Origin: Neocallimastix lanati (nom. inval.)
Lineage: Eukaryota > Neocallimastigomycota > Neocallimastigomycetes > Neocallimastigales > Neocallimastigaceae
Direction of reading: 5' to 3'
Length of the DNA stretch: 64,000 nucleotides
Assembly: GCA_016946835.1 (NCBI GenBank)
Contig: JACVTC010000031.1
Coordinates: 472,001-536,000, forward strand
The notes under the pieces were generated by a model. It was given only the letters and a program-made list of their open reading frames with translations. It did no database searches and had not been told where the DNA came from. Positions 32,701 through 42,855 of this stretch are shown one piece after another. The number at the start of each line of letters is the position of its first letter. The stretch's first letter is position 1. A program made the position numbers and the translations under genes.

Positions 32701-34074
32701 GTTATTACTTTTATCAGTTTTGACTTGTTCTTGACTTTCAACAATTACACAACATATATCCTCATCATATAGTTCATCTTCAGAAATAAATGAAGGTATA
32801 ATTGAGTCATGGCCGCATTGTGAGGATTCTTCTAGCATAGGTGCTGTTATATTATTAGAACGGAATATAAATTTATTTCCTTTACAGGAATGACAATGTT
32901 GTCCACAGTTACTTTCCAAGAAATAGATTTTATTGGATTTAAAGTTGATATAGGGATTATGAATCGAGAGCCAATCCCTTCCTAAAATACCACTTATACC
33001 TTGAAGTTGTAGATTACCAACGTAGAATTCATAGGTTTCAATATGGTCCATTATTTTCAGTTTTAAAGGCTTCGTAGATTGTTTAATTACCATACTTTTA
33101 CTATTGGGCAATTGGATACTAATAGGAGAAGAAAGGCCTGAGATTGGAATTTTATTAGCTGAAATAAAGTCCTTGCAAATAAAGCTTTTGGCAGAGCCTG
33201 AATCAATTAGTAAATTAATTTTGAAAGACTTTGAGTTGGTAGATATAACAAAGGTAGTTGTCATAGAATTGGAACTATTTGGTGTATAATTAGCAGAGAG
33301 TATTTCTTTTTTGAACTTGTTCTTCCTATGATGTAAATTTCTCGACTTAGTACTGCTTTTATTGAATTCATATTTCTTTCTATTAAATGACTTTGTTTTG
33401 TGGTTTCTAAAATGACAGGAATTGCGAATTTTGGTCTCCAAGTAGCATTTTTTGTCTATGTCAATAATAACATTTGTAGCTTCAAATAGTGTTTTTGGCT
33501 TCTTTATTTTATCATATTCTTCACGTACTTCATCCAGTAGACCTTTTCCAATTATGTCGATGAAAACTTCATCTGGCCATTTAAGCCTTGCTGCTAATCT
33601 TCGGAACTCTATCGTGAATTCAGCAACCTTTCCAAGTTGTTCTTGCTTCAAATCCCATAACTGCTTCATCAGCATGTACTTCTGCTTCTTCTCATCACCC
33701 GAGTCAAAATTCTTGAGTAGTAACTTCTTAAATTTTTGGTAGCTCAGAGTTTTCAGTGTACCATCAACTAATAGAGAGAGACCCCATCTTCTAGGTAGAC
33801 CATTTAGTTTATTTATTACGTATGTATTTTTGTTTTCATCGCTTTGGAATGAATTTGGATGATCGATGAAAAAACTCTCACATTGAATTAAAACTTCTTG
33901 AATATTCGGCTTTATATTTGCTTCTCCTTCTTTGGTAAGAACTCCATTTGGGGAGAAGAATGTAGGAATAAAATCGGTTATTGCTGATATAAATTTCGAA
34001 GCATCGATATTATTGGGATTGATTATTGGAATTTGAAAATTATTTTTTGTACTTGTTGCTTCTTCACTTTCCAT
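29791..34074 (-). CDS. Element C Gag-Pol polyprotein
   Basis: 1427 residues in one frame. Residues 1-260 are Gag of Ty3 type, but with a basic Lys/Arg-rich tail and no CCHC knuckle. Retropepsin follows (LLIDSGSAKSF, about 280). A five-fold 12-residue repeat (NKNKILNNKKLR type, about 455-525) is a spacer. RT has RLCVDYRRLN, MPFGLRNAPS and catalytic YLDD (about 725). RNase H has ETDAS, DKELLAI and TDHRN. The integrase has an HHCC domain (CEVCGRNK) and a core with Asp in GVDYIVYLP, Asp in ISDHGSQF and Glu in NGQVERAN. The GPF-type region ends ISQLEPY; there is no chromodomain. All catalytic residues seen are present. The final residues EEERRAM are encoded by the polypurine tract; ATG-TAA straddles the LTR boundary. 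Gag and Pol are fused, unlike A, B and H, so Gag excess must be achieved without frameshifting. Confidence 0.95.
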   Translation of the reverse strand: MESEEATSTKNNFQIPIINPNNIDASKFISAITDFIPTFFSPNGVLTKEGEANIKPNIQEVLIQCESFFIDHPNSFQSDENKNTYVINKLNGLPRRWGLSLLVDGTLKTLSYQKFKKLLLKNFDSGDEKKQKYMLMKQLWDLKQEQLGKVAEFTIEFRRLAARLKWPDEVFIDIIGKGLLDEVREEYDKIKKPKTLFEATNVIIDIDKKCYLETKIRNSCHFRNHKTKSFNRKKYEFNKSSTKSRNLHHRKNKFKKEILSANYTPNSSNSMTTTFVISTNSKSFKINLLIDSGSAKSFICKDFISANKIPISGLSSPISIQLPNSKSMVIKQSTKPLKLKIMDHIETYEFYVGNLQLQGISGILGRDWLSIHNPYINFKSNKIYFLESNCGQHCHSCKGNKFIFRSNNITAPMLEESSQCGHDSIIPSFISEDELYDEDICCVIVESQEQVKTDKSNNKNELKNKNKILNNKKLRNKNKILNNKKLRNKNKILNNKKLRNKNKILNNMELRNKDKILNNKKLSTKEIIQKYYSDLVKVFKKEEADKLPPHRSYDITIDLIPGGQLFFGPIYPLTTVEMKALKEYIEENLTKGFIRKSKSPAGAPILFVRKHDGSLRLCVDYRRLNAITIRNSYPLPRINDLMEVFKGSKIFTRLDLRSAYNLVRIKEGHEYLTAFRTPIGHFEYLVMPFGLRNAPSVFQRFIQDTLSEITGSFVQAYLDDIIIFSPDFDTHIKHVRHVLTLLIKNGLFVKLEKCEFHVFETTFLGFTVSIHGLTMDKDKLKSILEWPIPKNIKELQSFLGLGNYYRKFIKNFAEIIEPLRKLLKKNADYLWNEEANNAFNKLKNAFLNNEVLIFPDPEKEFVVETDASDFAVGCILSQISPKDNLLHPVAFYSRSMNKAEVNYTIYDKELLAIITAFDVWRHHLEGAKYPVQILTDHRNLLYMKKPQHLNQRQIRWSLFLSKFDFRIAYRPGVSSGKPDSLSRRPDYKKNNSLEGSSIINDDVFCCTIDRNINSLKESQLSDKFCQDTIRKIQEKSGKVKSSIFSLIKGILHFQNRIIVPASLKARLLKSFHDTPTSGHQGVDRTLEKLRRYYWWPNMKKDVINYVHSCEVCGRNKIRRHKPYGKLQPLPIPTKPWEVIGVDYIVYLPTSRDCTCIMVVSDHLTKMVHLVPCSDVPSADQTAKLLLLNVFKFHGFPKTIISDHGSQFSSEFWTSLCYALQIKPRLATAHHQQSNGQVERANAVIEQYLRCYCSTAQSDWCYYLPLCEFAYNNSLHSSIGMSPFYANYGFHPNCFIDSPPILLKDNASCLTRDWSSHFESLKKHLIKAKEDYKKYADVGKAEGPNFNVNDLVWLRRYYFTNEPAKKLASQYLGPFKIIEKGQRMNYRLELPENLHLHPVFHISQLEPYTKRNPELSEPLETEEERRAM
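32510..32700 (-). repeat. 36-bp minisatellite inside the element C ORF
   Basis: Five in-frame tandem copies of a 36-bp unit encode a 12-residue Lys/Asn-rich repeat between protease and RT. One copy carries ME in place of KK. Confidence 0.9.
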
Positions 34075-34176
34075 ATTTAAAATTCTAATAATATAAATAG
34101 AGTATAATAGAGTAAAATAAAAAGAAAATAGAGATAAGTGTAGTATAAAAGCATTTTATTTTTTATTTTTTATTTT

Positions 34177-34232
<56 letters not shown>

Positions 34233-34345
34233 CTAACTAAAAATATATTTATTTATTTAATATAATTTTCTTCACTAACTAAATATATATTTATTTATTT
34301 AATATAATTTTCTTCACTAACTAAAATTATATTTATTTATTTAAT

Positions 34346-34382
<37 letters not shown>

Positions 34383-34558
34383 AACTAAAATTATATTTAA
34401 TAAAAAAAATTTTTTTTTTTTTTTTTTCACTAGAATAAATTTATCTATTTAATATATATCCCTTCCAATAATTAATACTATAAAATTAATCAATTTATTA
34501 TTATTTCTTCCATTTACTATTATATTAGATCTTCCAATCAATTATACTGATTTTAATT

Positions 34559-34596
<38 letters not shown>

Positions 34597-34655
34597 ATCT
34601 TATTATAATATATTATACTAATACTATTTAATTATTAAATTAGAAGAGTTATTAT
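34075..34655 (-). other. Element C 5' leader rich in T runs
   Basis: Holds at least four plus-strand T runs of 20-50 bases (near 34180-34232, 34348-34379, 34410-34427, 34561-34595) and a short direct repeat with ATTTATTTATTTAATA between 34248 and 34345. In the transcript these are A runs. Confidence 0.75.
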
Positions 34656-35679
34656 TGTAATAGCTATACTAAAACTAAAATTAATTAATATAACTATTAT
34701 CTACAATTTTAATATTATTTTTACATAATATTAAAATTGAGAAAATAAAATTAAAAAATAAAAATTATACTTAATTATACAGAGTTTATTATAAGTAAAT
34801 ATAACAAACAATAACCAAGCAACGGCAGAATAGTAGTTGAAAATATTCTTTTTAAAAAAAAAACCTTTTATGATTAATAACAGTTTTTTTTGATATATAA
34901 ATAAAAAATTTATTTTATTTGTTATTATTTATTATATTTTCTTAAAATAATAACTCTTGATTTCTCAAAGAGAATTCAAGAGTCCTATTTATATTTTTTA
35001 AAAAATTAATCGGTTAAATAAATTTGTTTTCTAATCTTAACAAAAAATCTATTTAGGAAAAGATTAGAAGAAAAACCTAAATAGTTTTTCGATCAATATT
35101 CTAATCATATTGATCATCGTATAATTAAAGAAAACCTATTTGTTAGGAAAAACATTAATTACCGGTTTTCTAATTAATTATAAAATATTAAATATTGATA
35201 GGATAGGAATTAATGAAAAAAAAAAAGATTTTTTTTTTTTTTTTTTTTTTTTCATTTAAAAATAAAGATTAAATAATATGATAGATTAGATACATTTATA
35301 GTTTATAATACATTATAAAATACATAATTCATTTTAATTAAAATAACTAATATATTTATGGTAAAATATTAAATACAAATTTACATAATTTTTTGTAAAA
35401 ATTCTATTTAAATGAATAATAATAATAAGTAAATAAATTTTATATTATTTATATAAATGTATAAAATTATAATATATAAATAAATTTAAATCAATATATG
35501 AAAATATAACTATTAAATAAATTTATAAGTTAAAATCAATGAATATATTAATTATTATTTAAATAAATAATTATTTAAAAATAATTATTATTTTATAAAT
35601 AATTATAAATTATTAATGATTTTTCATTAATTATAAGAAATATTAATTATTCATTATTGAATAATTATGATTTCTTACA
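34656..35679 (-). repeat. Element C 5' LTR
   Basis: 1024 bp; differs by eye from the 3' LTR by one A in a homopolymer. Confidence 0.94.
34953..35115. other. LTR structured module, copy 4 (element C 5' LTR)
   Basis: Same helices as copy 3; CTAATCTT begins at 35031. Confidence 0.78.
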
Positions 35680-35682
35680 GAA

Positions 35683-36355
35683 TGATACGGAACAATCTAA
35701 TATTGCTTATATTATTGAATTTATTATTTTATATTTGTTTTTATTTTTTTTATATTATTTTTATTTTATATCTTTATTTTTATTTTAAATTTTTATTTGT
35801 ATTTTTACTTTTACTTTATTTTTATTTTAATTTTTATTATATTATTTTTATCTTATAATTTATTTTTATTTTATATTTTTATTTTTATTTTTACTTTTAC
35901 TTTTATTTTTACTTTAATTTTTATTATTTTTATATATTATTTTATTATTTTTTATACATTATTTTATTTTAATTAATTAAAAATTTATTTGAACCAATTA
36001 AAAAACTTTATTAAATTCTATAAATAACTTGTAAAATCAAAAAATATTAAAAACTCTCTCTCAAAATTTTATAAATTAAATTTTAGAATAAAATAAGGTA
36101 AAATAAATTAAGGGTGTTTTAATTTAGTGTTAAGCTGTGTTGTTAATATAATAGTTTTAAGTTTAAATAATAATTAAGTTAGTTAAGGGGTTTAAAATAA
36201 AATAAAAGAGAGCTTAGTTAATATTTAAAAACATTAGAATATTAATGTTGAGTTTAATTAGTTTAGATAATATTCGGAAATAATTAAATAAGTTTAATTA
36301 GAATTAATTAGAATATATTATTATTGAAAATAAATAAATGAAAAGTCCTGTACCA
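35683..36355 (+). repeat. Solo LTR of F type, TSD TGAA
   Basis: Begins TGATACGGAAC and ends GTCCTGTACCA; it is the inverted copy of the LTR at 14877/37252. TGAA precedes it (28767-28770, before C inserted) and follows it (36356-36359). Confidence 0.85.
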
Positions 36356-36359
36356 TGAA

Positions 36360-37145
36360 TAATACAGAATGAACAAATAATACTAATTGTACTAGAATAA
36401 TATAAATTATTCTAACCTTATAGATTATTCTATTCTATATAATTGGAACTTTCCAATATTCTTCAAATATTACTAAATAGAAATCTTAAGTTAATAAATC
36501 GCTAATTAACTTATAATTCCTTTTTGAATTATCGATCCGATTCCATTATAATGTATTAAAAATCTTTAGCCAAGAATATTGTCCTTGCCCACTTAATATA
36601 TTAATATTATATTTCTTTTGTATTATGTTATATTGATAATAATCAAATCTATTTAATTAGTTATTAAAATTTTCGTTATCAATTTAAATTTATTTTTAAT
36701 TACTAAATTTAACTAAACCACAATAAAATATTCTGTATAATCTCTTTATTTTTATTTTATATATATTAGTATTAAACTATTATTAAATAATTAATAATTC
36801 AATAATATATAACTACTATTTATAACAATAATATTATTAACTAAAATAATAATTCAATTTCAATTTAAATGTTTTATTTATAAAAATAATTAGTAATTAG
36901 TTTATTAAAAAAATAGTTAGGCTTTACAAATTTTAATTTGATAAAAAAATATAAATACATGTAATTTTTAGTGAAATAAAATATAATCAATAACTTTCTT
37001 TTTATTAAATAAATAATTATATTATTATTTTTCTTTTATAAATTTAAATAAATAAACATTGATTTTAAAACAAAATTATTTTTATTGTAATTTTATTATT
37101 TGTGTTAATTATTATTATATTCCTAAAACTATATGAACCATACCA
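36360..37145. repeat. Candidate second solo LTR at the same TGAA site
   Basis: Starts TAATACAG, ends CATACCA, and is flanked by TGAA on both sides (36356-36359, 37146-37149). The ends resemble the B/F inverted termini with G-to-A at position 2. No coding content. Confidence 0.55.
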
Positions 37146-37166
37146 TGAAGATTTCGTTACAATAAG

Positions 37167-37252
37167 ATAAAAATAATATAATAAAAAGAAATAAAAACAA
37201 ATATAAAATAATAAATTTAATAATATAAGCAATATTAGATTGTTCCATATCA
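37167..37252 (-). repeat. F-type LTR, remaining part after element D
   Basis: Continues 15393; ends GTTCCATATCA. The inverted match to 35683-35790 confirms identity. Confidence 0.72.
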
Positions 37253-37815
37253 ACCTTGCTGTAACAGATACATGGTAACTTTAAGCCTATCCAATGATAG
37301 TTCTTTGGTTACGTAACGTATCTCTAAACAGCTAGCAATTTCGGCTAATCAAATAAAATCTTTTGTTAATTTCGTACATTAAATTTTATTATTTTATAAT
37401 TAATTATATAGTTAAATACTTAGTTAAATATATTTTATTTAGTGATTAGTAAACTAAGTTAAATTAAATTATTTACCAATCATAATATTATTGACATGTA
37501 TAAATAATAATTGAACTTGTAACTGTAACGCACTAGCGTTACTATTAACGTAAATTGTTGATATAAATATTAACATTAATAAATAAAATATACTTATTAA
37601 ATAAAATATATTACTCAGTGTAAGCCCAGTAACTGATAACAAATAGAGTTATAAAGTGCTGCGTTATATTCTAGTGTGATAGGAAATAATAGTTATAAAA
37701 TTAATTAATTTAGTGTTTATTATTAACAACTCGAATAGAGAGGTGTTAAGTTATCTTAGCCTTTAGATTTAATTGTTATTCGTTATTTTAGTTAATAATA
37801 AACTTACCTTTTACA
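37253..37815. other. Unassigned AT-rich segment
   Basis: No gene. Slightly less AT-rich (for example AACGCACTAGCGTTA near 37530). It ends in TTTTACA immediately before the next LTR, so it may be another LTR. Confidence 0.4.
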
Positions 37816-38131
37816 TGTAAGAAATTGATATAAATTTTTATAATTTATTTCTATTTCTTATTAATTAATAATTATTTCATAATTATTATTCTTTAAAAAA
37901 ATTTATTTCATTTAAAAACAATTATACCAATTAATGTATTAATTGTTATATGAAAAAATGTATTTAATATAACTTCTGTATTATTTCATAGAAAAAATGT
38001 ATTTAATAAAATTTCTGCATTATTTTATCCTTCTCTTTTTTATCCTTTTTTCTTTTTAATTCTTTTAGTTATTAAAATCGGTTATTAAAGTTTTTCCGAT
38101 TAATTATAATTGGTTTTATTTAATAACACGA

Positions 38132-38283
38132 TGATCAATAAGTATAGATTATTGATCAAAAATCTTTCCAGTTTTTTCTTCTAATCTTTTTCTGGAAAGA
38201 ATCATTGTTAAGATTAGAAAAATACATTTATTTTTGCAAAAATATAAATAGCTGTTGATTTTCGTCTTTAGAAAATCAAGAGT
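38132..38283. other. LTR structured module, copy 5 (inverted)
   Basis: Crossing helices CTTTCCAG (38164)/CTGGAAAG (38192) and CTAATCTT (38181)/AAGATTAG (38210). Hairpin GATCAATA/TATTGATC at 38133-38157. Confidence 0.75.
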
Positions 38284-38568
38284 TATTATTTTAAGAAAAA
38301 TATAATAACAATAAACGACATTAAGATTTCAATTAATATAAAATAGTTATTTTAAAATTTATCAAAAAAAAAAAAAATAATAAAATATTTAATAATTAAA
38401 TAGATTAATAAAGTTCTTTTAAAAAAACATATTTTATTTTCTCTTTTCATATTCAAGGTCTATTATATTTTCTTATAATAAACTCTATTTTAAAGATAAG
38501 TATTAAATTTTTATTTTTATTTTAATTTTTATTTTAATTTTTTTTTAATATTAATAGTTTAGTTAATA

Positions 38569-39249
38569 TGTTGAAATTATAACTGAATTGAAATCTCAAT
38601 TTCAGTTATTTACATTTCAATAGTTAAAAAATATTATTTATTTAATTATAAATAATATATATATTTAAATAATTAATAATTAATATAAATTCTTATTTAA
38701 TATTTAAAGAATTATCTTAGGCCTAATAATTCTGAGAATATTAGTAAATAAGATTTATATTAATAATTTCAATTATCTACATATGACGTCACATGTATTT
38801 ATTTATATTATGCTTATATATATGTTTACATCATATATATTAACTACTATTTTTAATTATTCAAATTAATTATATAATTATAAATTAAATTTATTTAGTT
38901 ATATTAAATATTTTAAACATATCGATATTGTTATTATCTTAATATTTTATTAATATTCATATTACAATATTATTAATATCTTATAATTAAATACTATTAT
39001 TATGTAACTTACAAAGTATAAAAGAAAGATGTAAAAATCTATCTTTTATGTTCTTTGTAAGGTTATTGTATTTACAATAATTATATACTAATAATTCAAT
39101 AAATAAATATTTTCATAAATCCTTCAAAGAAATTATTATTTAAAATATTCTTAGATATTAAGTGTTTAAATAACTTAACTATTTATCTTATATTATTTTT
39201 ATATTATTATTAATTAATTATTGTTGGATTATTAATATATATTTCAACA
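38569..39249 (+). repeat. Nested LTR with CRE site and long hairpin
   Basis: 681 bp, TGTTGAAAT...ATTTCAACA. The inverted ends extend outward to a perfect 15-bp TTAATATGTTGAAAT pair, so a simple TSD is not seen. Contains TGACGTCA at 38785-38792 and a hairpin at 39008-39061 with arms CTTACAAAG/CTTTGTAAG. The inverted relative is at 54372-60735. Confidence 0.75.
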
Positions 39250-39359
39250 TATTAACCTAGTAACGTTATTAATCATAAAACTATTTTATATCTTAATTTT
39301 AACATAATATTAATTATAAATAATAATTTCTATAATTTATAGAAATTATTACATTACAC

Positions 39360-39900
39360 TGATACAATTAATTTAAAAAGTATCTTAAAATATGGGAAAA
39401 GCAAGAGGGAATTAATCAAGAAATATCGTATTTATGACATAGTATAATAATTATTATATATTTATATAATACACTCAAATTATTATTATTTTAGAATATA
39501 ATGTTCATTTTATTATGTTTATTTATTAAAATTATTCACTTTATTATATTTATTTATTAAAATAATTATTCACTATTATTCATTCTCAATTAATACATTT
39601 CAATAAAAATAAAAACACAACATTTTTTTTTTAATTAAAACTTCCTAACTAATTTTTATCTTATTATTCTCTATATTATTATTATTATTTAAAATTTGTA
39701 CTTATTATATAATTAATTATATTATATATTTTTATAATAAACTTATATTAATAATAAAATAATTTTATAATTTTATAATATTATATCTTATAAAATATTA
39801 ATTTTAACTTATTTAGAAAATATTAATAATAAAATTATTTACAATAATATTTAAAATAATAATTATATCACTTTACATTCTTATTAAATATCTCGTATCA
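39360..39900. repeat. Solo LTR of B type, TSD ACAC
   Basis: 541 bp, TGATACAATT...CTCGTATCA, flanked by ACAC (39356-39359, 39901-39904). Confidence 0.85.
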
Positions 39901-39904
39901 ACAC

Positions 39905-40781
39905 TGTAATAATTCTATTAAGAACTAACTCAAAATAGAATTATTAACTACAACTTAACGACTAATTCATTAAGTTGAGGAAATAAAATAAAATAAATTT
40001 TTTTACCTTTAGAGTAGCGTTTATTATAAAATTAATTATAATAATAACACAAAAAGTAAGAGAAGAATTGTTTGTATGAATTAATTTTAAAAATATGTTT
40101 TTGAATAAAATATTTTTATTAATTTATTAAAGTTAAAAATATAAAATTGTTACTATTATAACTATGTTTTTTATAATAATAACTCTTGATTTCTCAAAGA
40201 GAACTCAAGAGCTTTATTTATATTTTTTTATGAAAATAAGGTTAAATAAGAAAGGGTTTTCTAATCTTAACAAATCTCTTATCTAGGAAAAGATTAGATA
40301 GAAAAACCTAGATAAGTTTTCGATCGATATTCTATCCATATCGATCATCGCATCAATTAAGTAAAACCGATTACTTCTAAAAAGTAATTGGAAAAAATCT
40401 TAATTAACCGATTTTCCAATCTAATGATCGAAAATAAAAGAATAAAATAATAAAAGATATTTCGATCATATAATTTATCCTTATATTAAAAATATAAAAT
40501 TAAATAGTTAATAAAATACAGAATACATTATAAAATACAGAATACATTATAAAATACAGAATACATTATAAAATACAGAATAAAATACAATACAAAATAC
40601 ATTAATTACAGAAAATATATTATTTAAAATTAATTAAATAAATTTTGTTAAATTAATGAATATTTAAAATTAAATTAAATAAATTTAATAAATATTATAT
40701 GTAATTAAATAAAGTTATAGTTATAATAACTTAACTAAGAAAATATAATTATTTGTTAGCAAATAATTATAGATTCTTACA
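39905..40781 (+). repeat. Solo LTR of C lineage
   Basis: 877 bp, TGTAATAATTC...GATTCTTACA; AACAC on both sides if the shared A is counted. Carries module copy 6 and a short three-unit repeat of ACAGAATACATTATAAAAT near 40518-40578. Confidence 0.85.
40182..40346. other. LTR structured module, copy 6
   Basis: Helices CTAATCTT (40261)/AAGATTAG (40290) and CTTATCTAGG (40278)/CCTAGATAAG (40307). Hairpin GATCGATAT/ATATCGATC (40322/40338). Confidence 0.78.
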
Positions 40782-40787
40782 AACACT

Positions 40788-41380
40788 TGGTACAGGACTT
40801 TTGAAATTGATGGATGTATAATAATATATTGGTAAATAGATAGTGGACGTATAAAAATTACGAAAAACTTATACAATATTTATTTATTTATTTATTGATT
40901 ATTTATTAATTTATTTATTTAAAAATTTATTTAACTATATATTATTCATCCATTTGTTCATTTATTTATTTATTCCTCCATTACATAAAAAAAAGAAAAG
41001 AGAGAGATTTAAAACAATATTATTACAAAATATTTTATAAATTTTGGTAATACAATGATTAGTTAAAAATAATTTTGTGTAACAATAAAATAATAATAAA
41101 ATTTTAGATATGAATATTAATAATAAAAATAATAAAAAGTTTTTAATATAAAATAAAATTTATCAAATGTATAATAAAAATATAATAATAATATAATAAA
41201 ATATTTATTTTATAGCAAAATATTAATAATTAATAATATATATATTTATATAATAATAAAGGAAGTATTGATAAAGTTAATAAAGATAATAATTAATTAA
41301 TAAAATGGATTTAAAACATATTTATATGGAGAAATATTAAAATTATTATAATTTAAGGTATTTGGGTAAATACCGTATCA
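40788..41380 (-). repeat. Element B 3' LTR
   Basis: 593 bp. The minus-sense polypurine tract ACGGGGGCATCA abuts it at 41381-41393. Confidence 0.92.
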
Positions 41381-41418
41381 TGATGCCCCCGTTAAGTTTA
41401 GACTTCGTCCCTTGAAGT

Positions 41419-42855
41419 CTATACTTCACATAGTCTGTATTGTACAATGTTCTTTAAGTGAACATTTCTCTCAGCGATTTCATTAGTTACAGGATCGCAA
41501 AGTGTGACCGTGTTAAATTTCTTCTTAACTATTTTCATAGGGCCAAGGAAGAATGGGTCTAATTTTCTTCGGTTAATAAGTTTGACAAGGACAAGATCAC
41601 CAGGGTTATATTCAGCCTTCATTCTCTTCATTTGTTTTCGCCTGTCTTCCCATAACTTGTTAGCAGTATTAATGTTGTTAGTGGCTTCTTTAATCCAGGC
41701 ATAATGTTTAGTAAATCTTCTTATTAAAAATTCTTCTTCACTTTCGTATTCTTCTTTCTTGTCTAAGTTCAGTGTTAATTCAAAGGGTTGTAAATCGCGA
41801 CGTCCATATAACAACTTAAAACTGGAAAACTTAGTAGTTTCATTCTTACAGGTGCGAATAGCCCATAAAGCGCTTGGTAGCATCTCATCCCAAATGGTAG
41901 TGTTGCGATTACAAAGAATTCTCAAGTACTTGCCAATTTCTTTATTTCTATTTTCGACTTCGCCGTTGGATTCTGGATGGTATGTTGTAATATAGTGTAC
42001 GTAAACTCCATATAAGTCGAGAAAAGCTTTCGTTTTGTCCGAACAGAATTGGGGTCCATTGTCCGTTATTAAAATCTCAGGCGTTCCATGTCGAGCAAAG
42101 ACTTTGGATAGAAATTGGATAACGTCATCTGATTCAATGTTCTTAGTGGGTTCAGCTTCAACCCACTTAGTCAGGTAATCTACTAAAACTATAATGTATT
42201 GATTACCTTTCTGAGTAACTGGTAGAGGTCCTACAATGTCTAGACCTACCTTGGTAAATGGAAGACCGGGTTTCGTGGCTGTATCTTCAGGTTGATAGTT
42301 AAATGTTTGTGGCTTAAAGAGTTGACAAGTTTTACAGGTCCTGACCATGTATTTAACATCTTGTATCATGTTGGTCCAATAGTAATCTCTTTTCAAGCGG
42401 TTGTATGTCTTGAAAGTACCTTCGTGACCGATACCATGGGCCTTAAGAATAAGACTGACTTTTTCCTCTGGGTTATCTATAACTTTTCTTAGCATTCCAT
42501 TGTCTTTATAAAATTTTTCTCCATTTATTAAAGTAAACTTGTCATTTAATAGATTTAATAAGTTGTTTTCATCTGTTTCACTATTTACACTCACGGTAGT
42601 AGTTGCTAATATATCGCTTTTGATGGATGGCATCCTCGAGAGAGCGTATGCGATAACATTCTTTTTACCAGGTTCATATTGAACACGAACCTTCAACATT
42701 GATAAGAGTAATACCCAGCGCGTTTGCCTTGCATTGTTGGGTTCTTTGGAGGTGAATAAACTAACTAGTGGTTTGTGGTCTGTATAGAGGATAGTGGAAC
42801 AGTTATTGCTAGAGATGTAAGGTTTGAATTTCTTTACGCTATAGAATGCAGCTGT
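41419..42855 (-). pseudogene. Element B RNase H C-terminal part and integrase
   Basis: The frame is open back to about 42855, upstream of the first Met. RNase H end (TDHKPLVS, VIAYALSRMP) is followed by an HHCC integrase domain (CKTCQLF) and a core with Asp in GLDIVGPLP, Asp in ITDNGPQF and Glu in NGEVENRN. The end has a GPM-type region and no chromodomain. Integrase itself is unbroken; the defect is the frame change from RT at about 42855. Confidence 0.87.

Larger units (their letters stand above)
28773..35679 (-). mobile_element. Element C: intact gypsy-like retrotransposon
   Basis: LTRs of 1023 and 1024 bp (28773-29795, 34656-35679) begin TGTAATAGC and end TTTCTTACA. By eye they differ only in an A run. 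A perfect GAATG duplication flanks the element (28768-28772, 35680-35684). One 1427-residue gag-pol ORF is uninterrupted. It inserted two bases inside an older F-type LTR, within a pile of insertions in the 5' LTR of element D. This is the best candidate in the window for a recently active element. No tRNA 3'-end match is visible next to the 5' LTR. Confidence 0.95.
15394..37161 (-). mobile_element. Element D: RT-less chromodomain gypsy element hosting nested insertions
   Basis: The left LTR (15394-16036) starts TGTAACGGAGG and ends TTCGTTACA. The right LTR starts at 27205, is broken after TGAA at 27836, and its last 12 bases are at 37150-37161. ATAAG flanks the whole (15389-15393, 37162-37166). 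The single ORF at 16366-18804 joins Gag, protease, the second half of integrase and a chromodomain; RT, RNase H and the first part of integrase are missing. The element carries E in its leader and several LTRs plus element C in its 5' LTR. It could move only with enzymes from another element. Confidence 0.88.
37816..39353 (-). repeat. Solo LTR of C lineage, interrupted, TSD TTACA
   Basis: TGTAAGAAATTG...GAAATTATTACA with TTACA on both sides (37811-37815, 39354-39358). Inverted relative to the 11335 copy. Interrupted by the LTR at 38569-39249. Carries the module at 38132-38283. Confidence 0.88.

Noticed and set aside
32488-32772. Repeat-containing plus-strand frames resembling a repeat protein
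   Set aside because: Antisense of the 36-bp minisatellite in element C.
38569-39249. piggyBac-like element (TTAA at both ends, 15-bp inverted ends)
   Set aside because: The inverted relative at 54372-60735 has TGT...ACA ends with AATAA duplications, so an LTR is the better reading; the extended inverted ends here may be chance.
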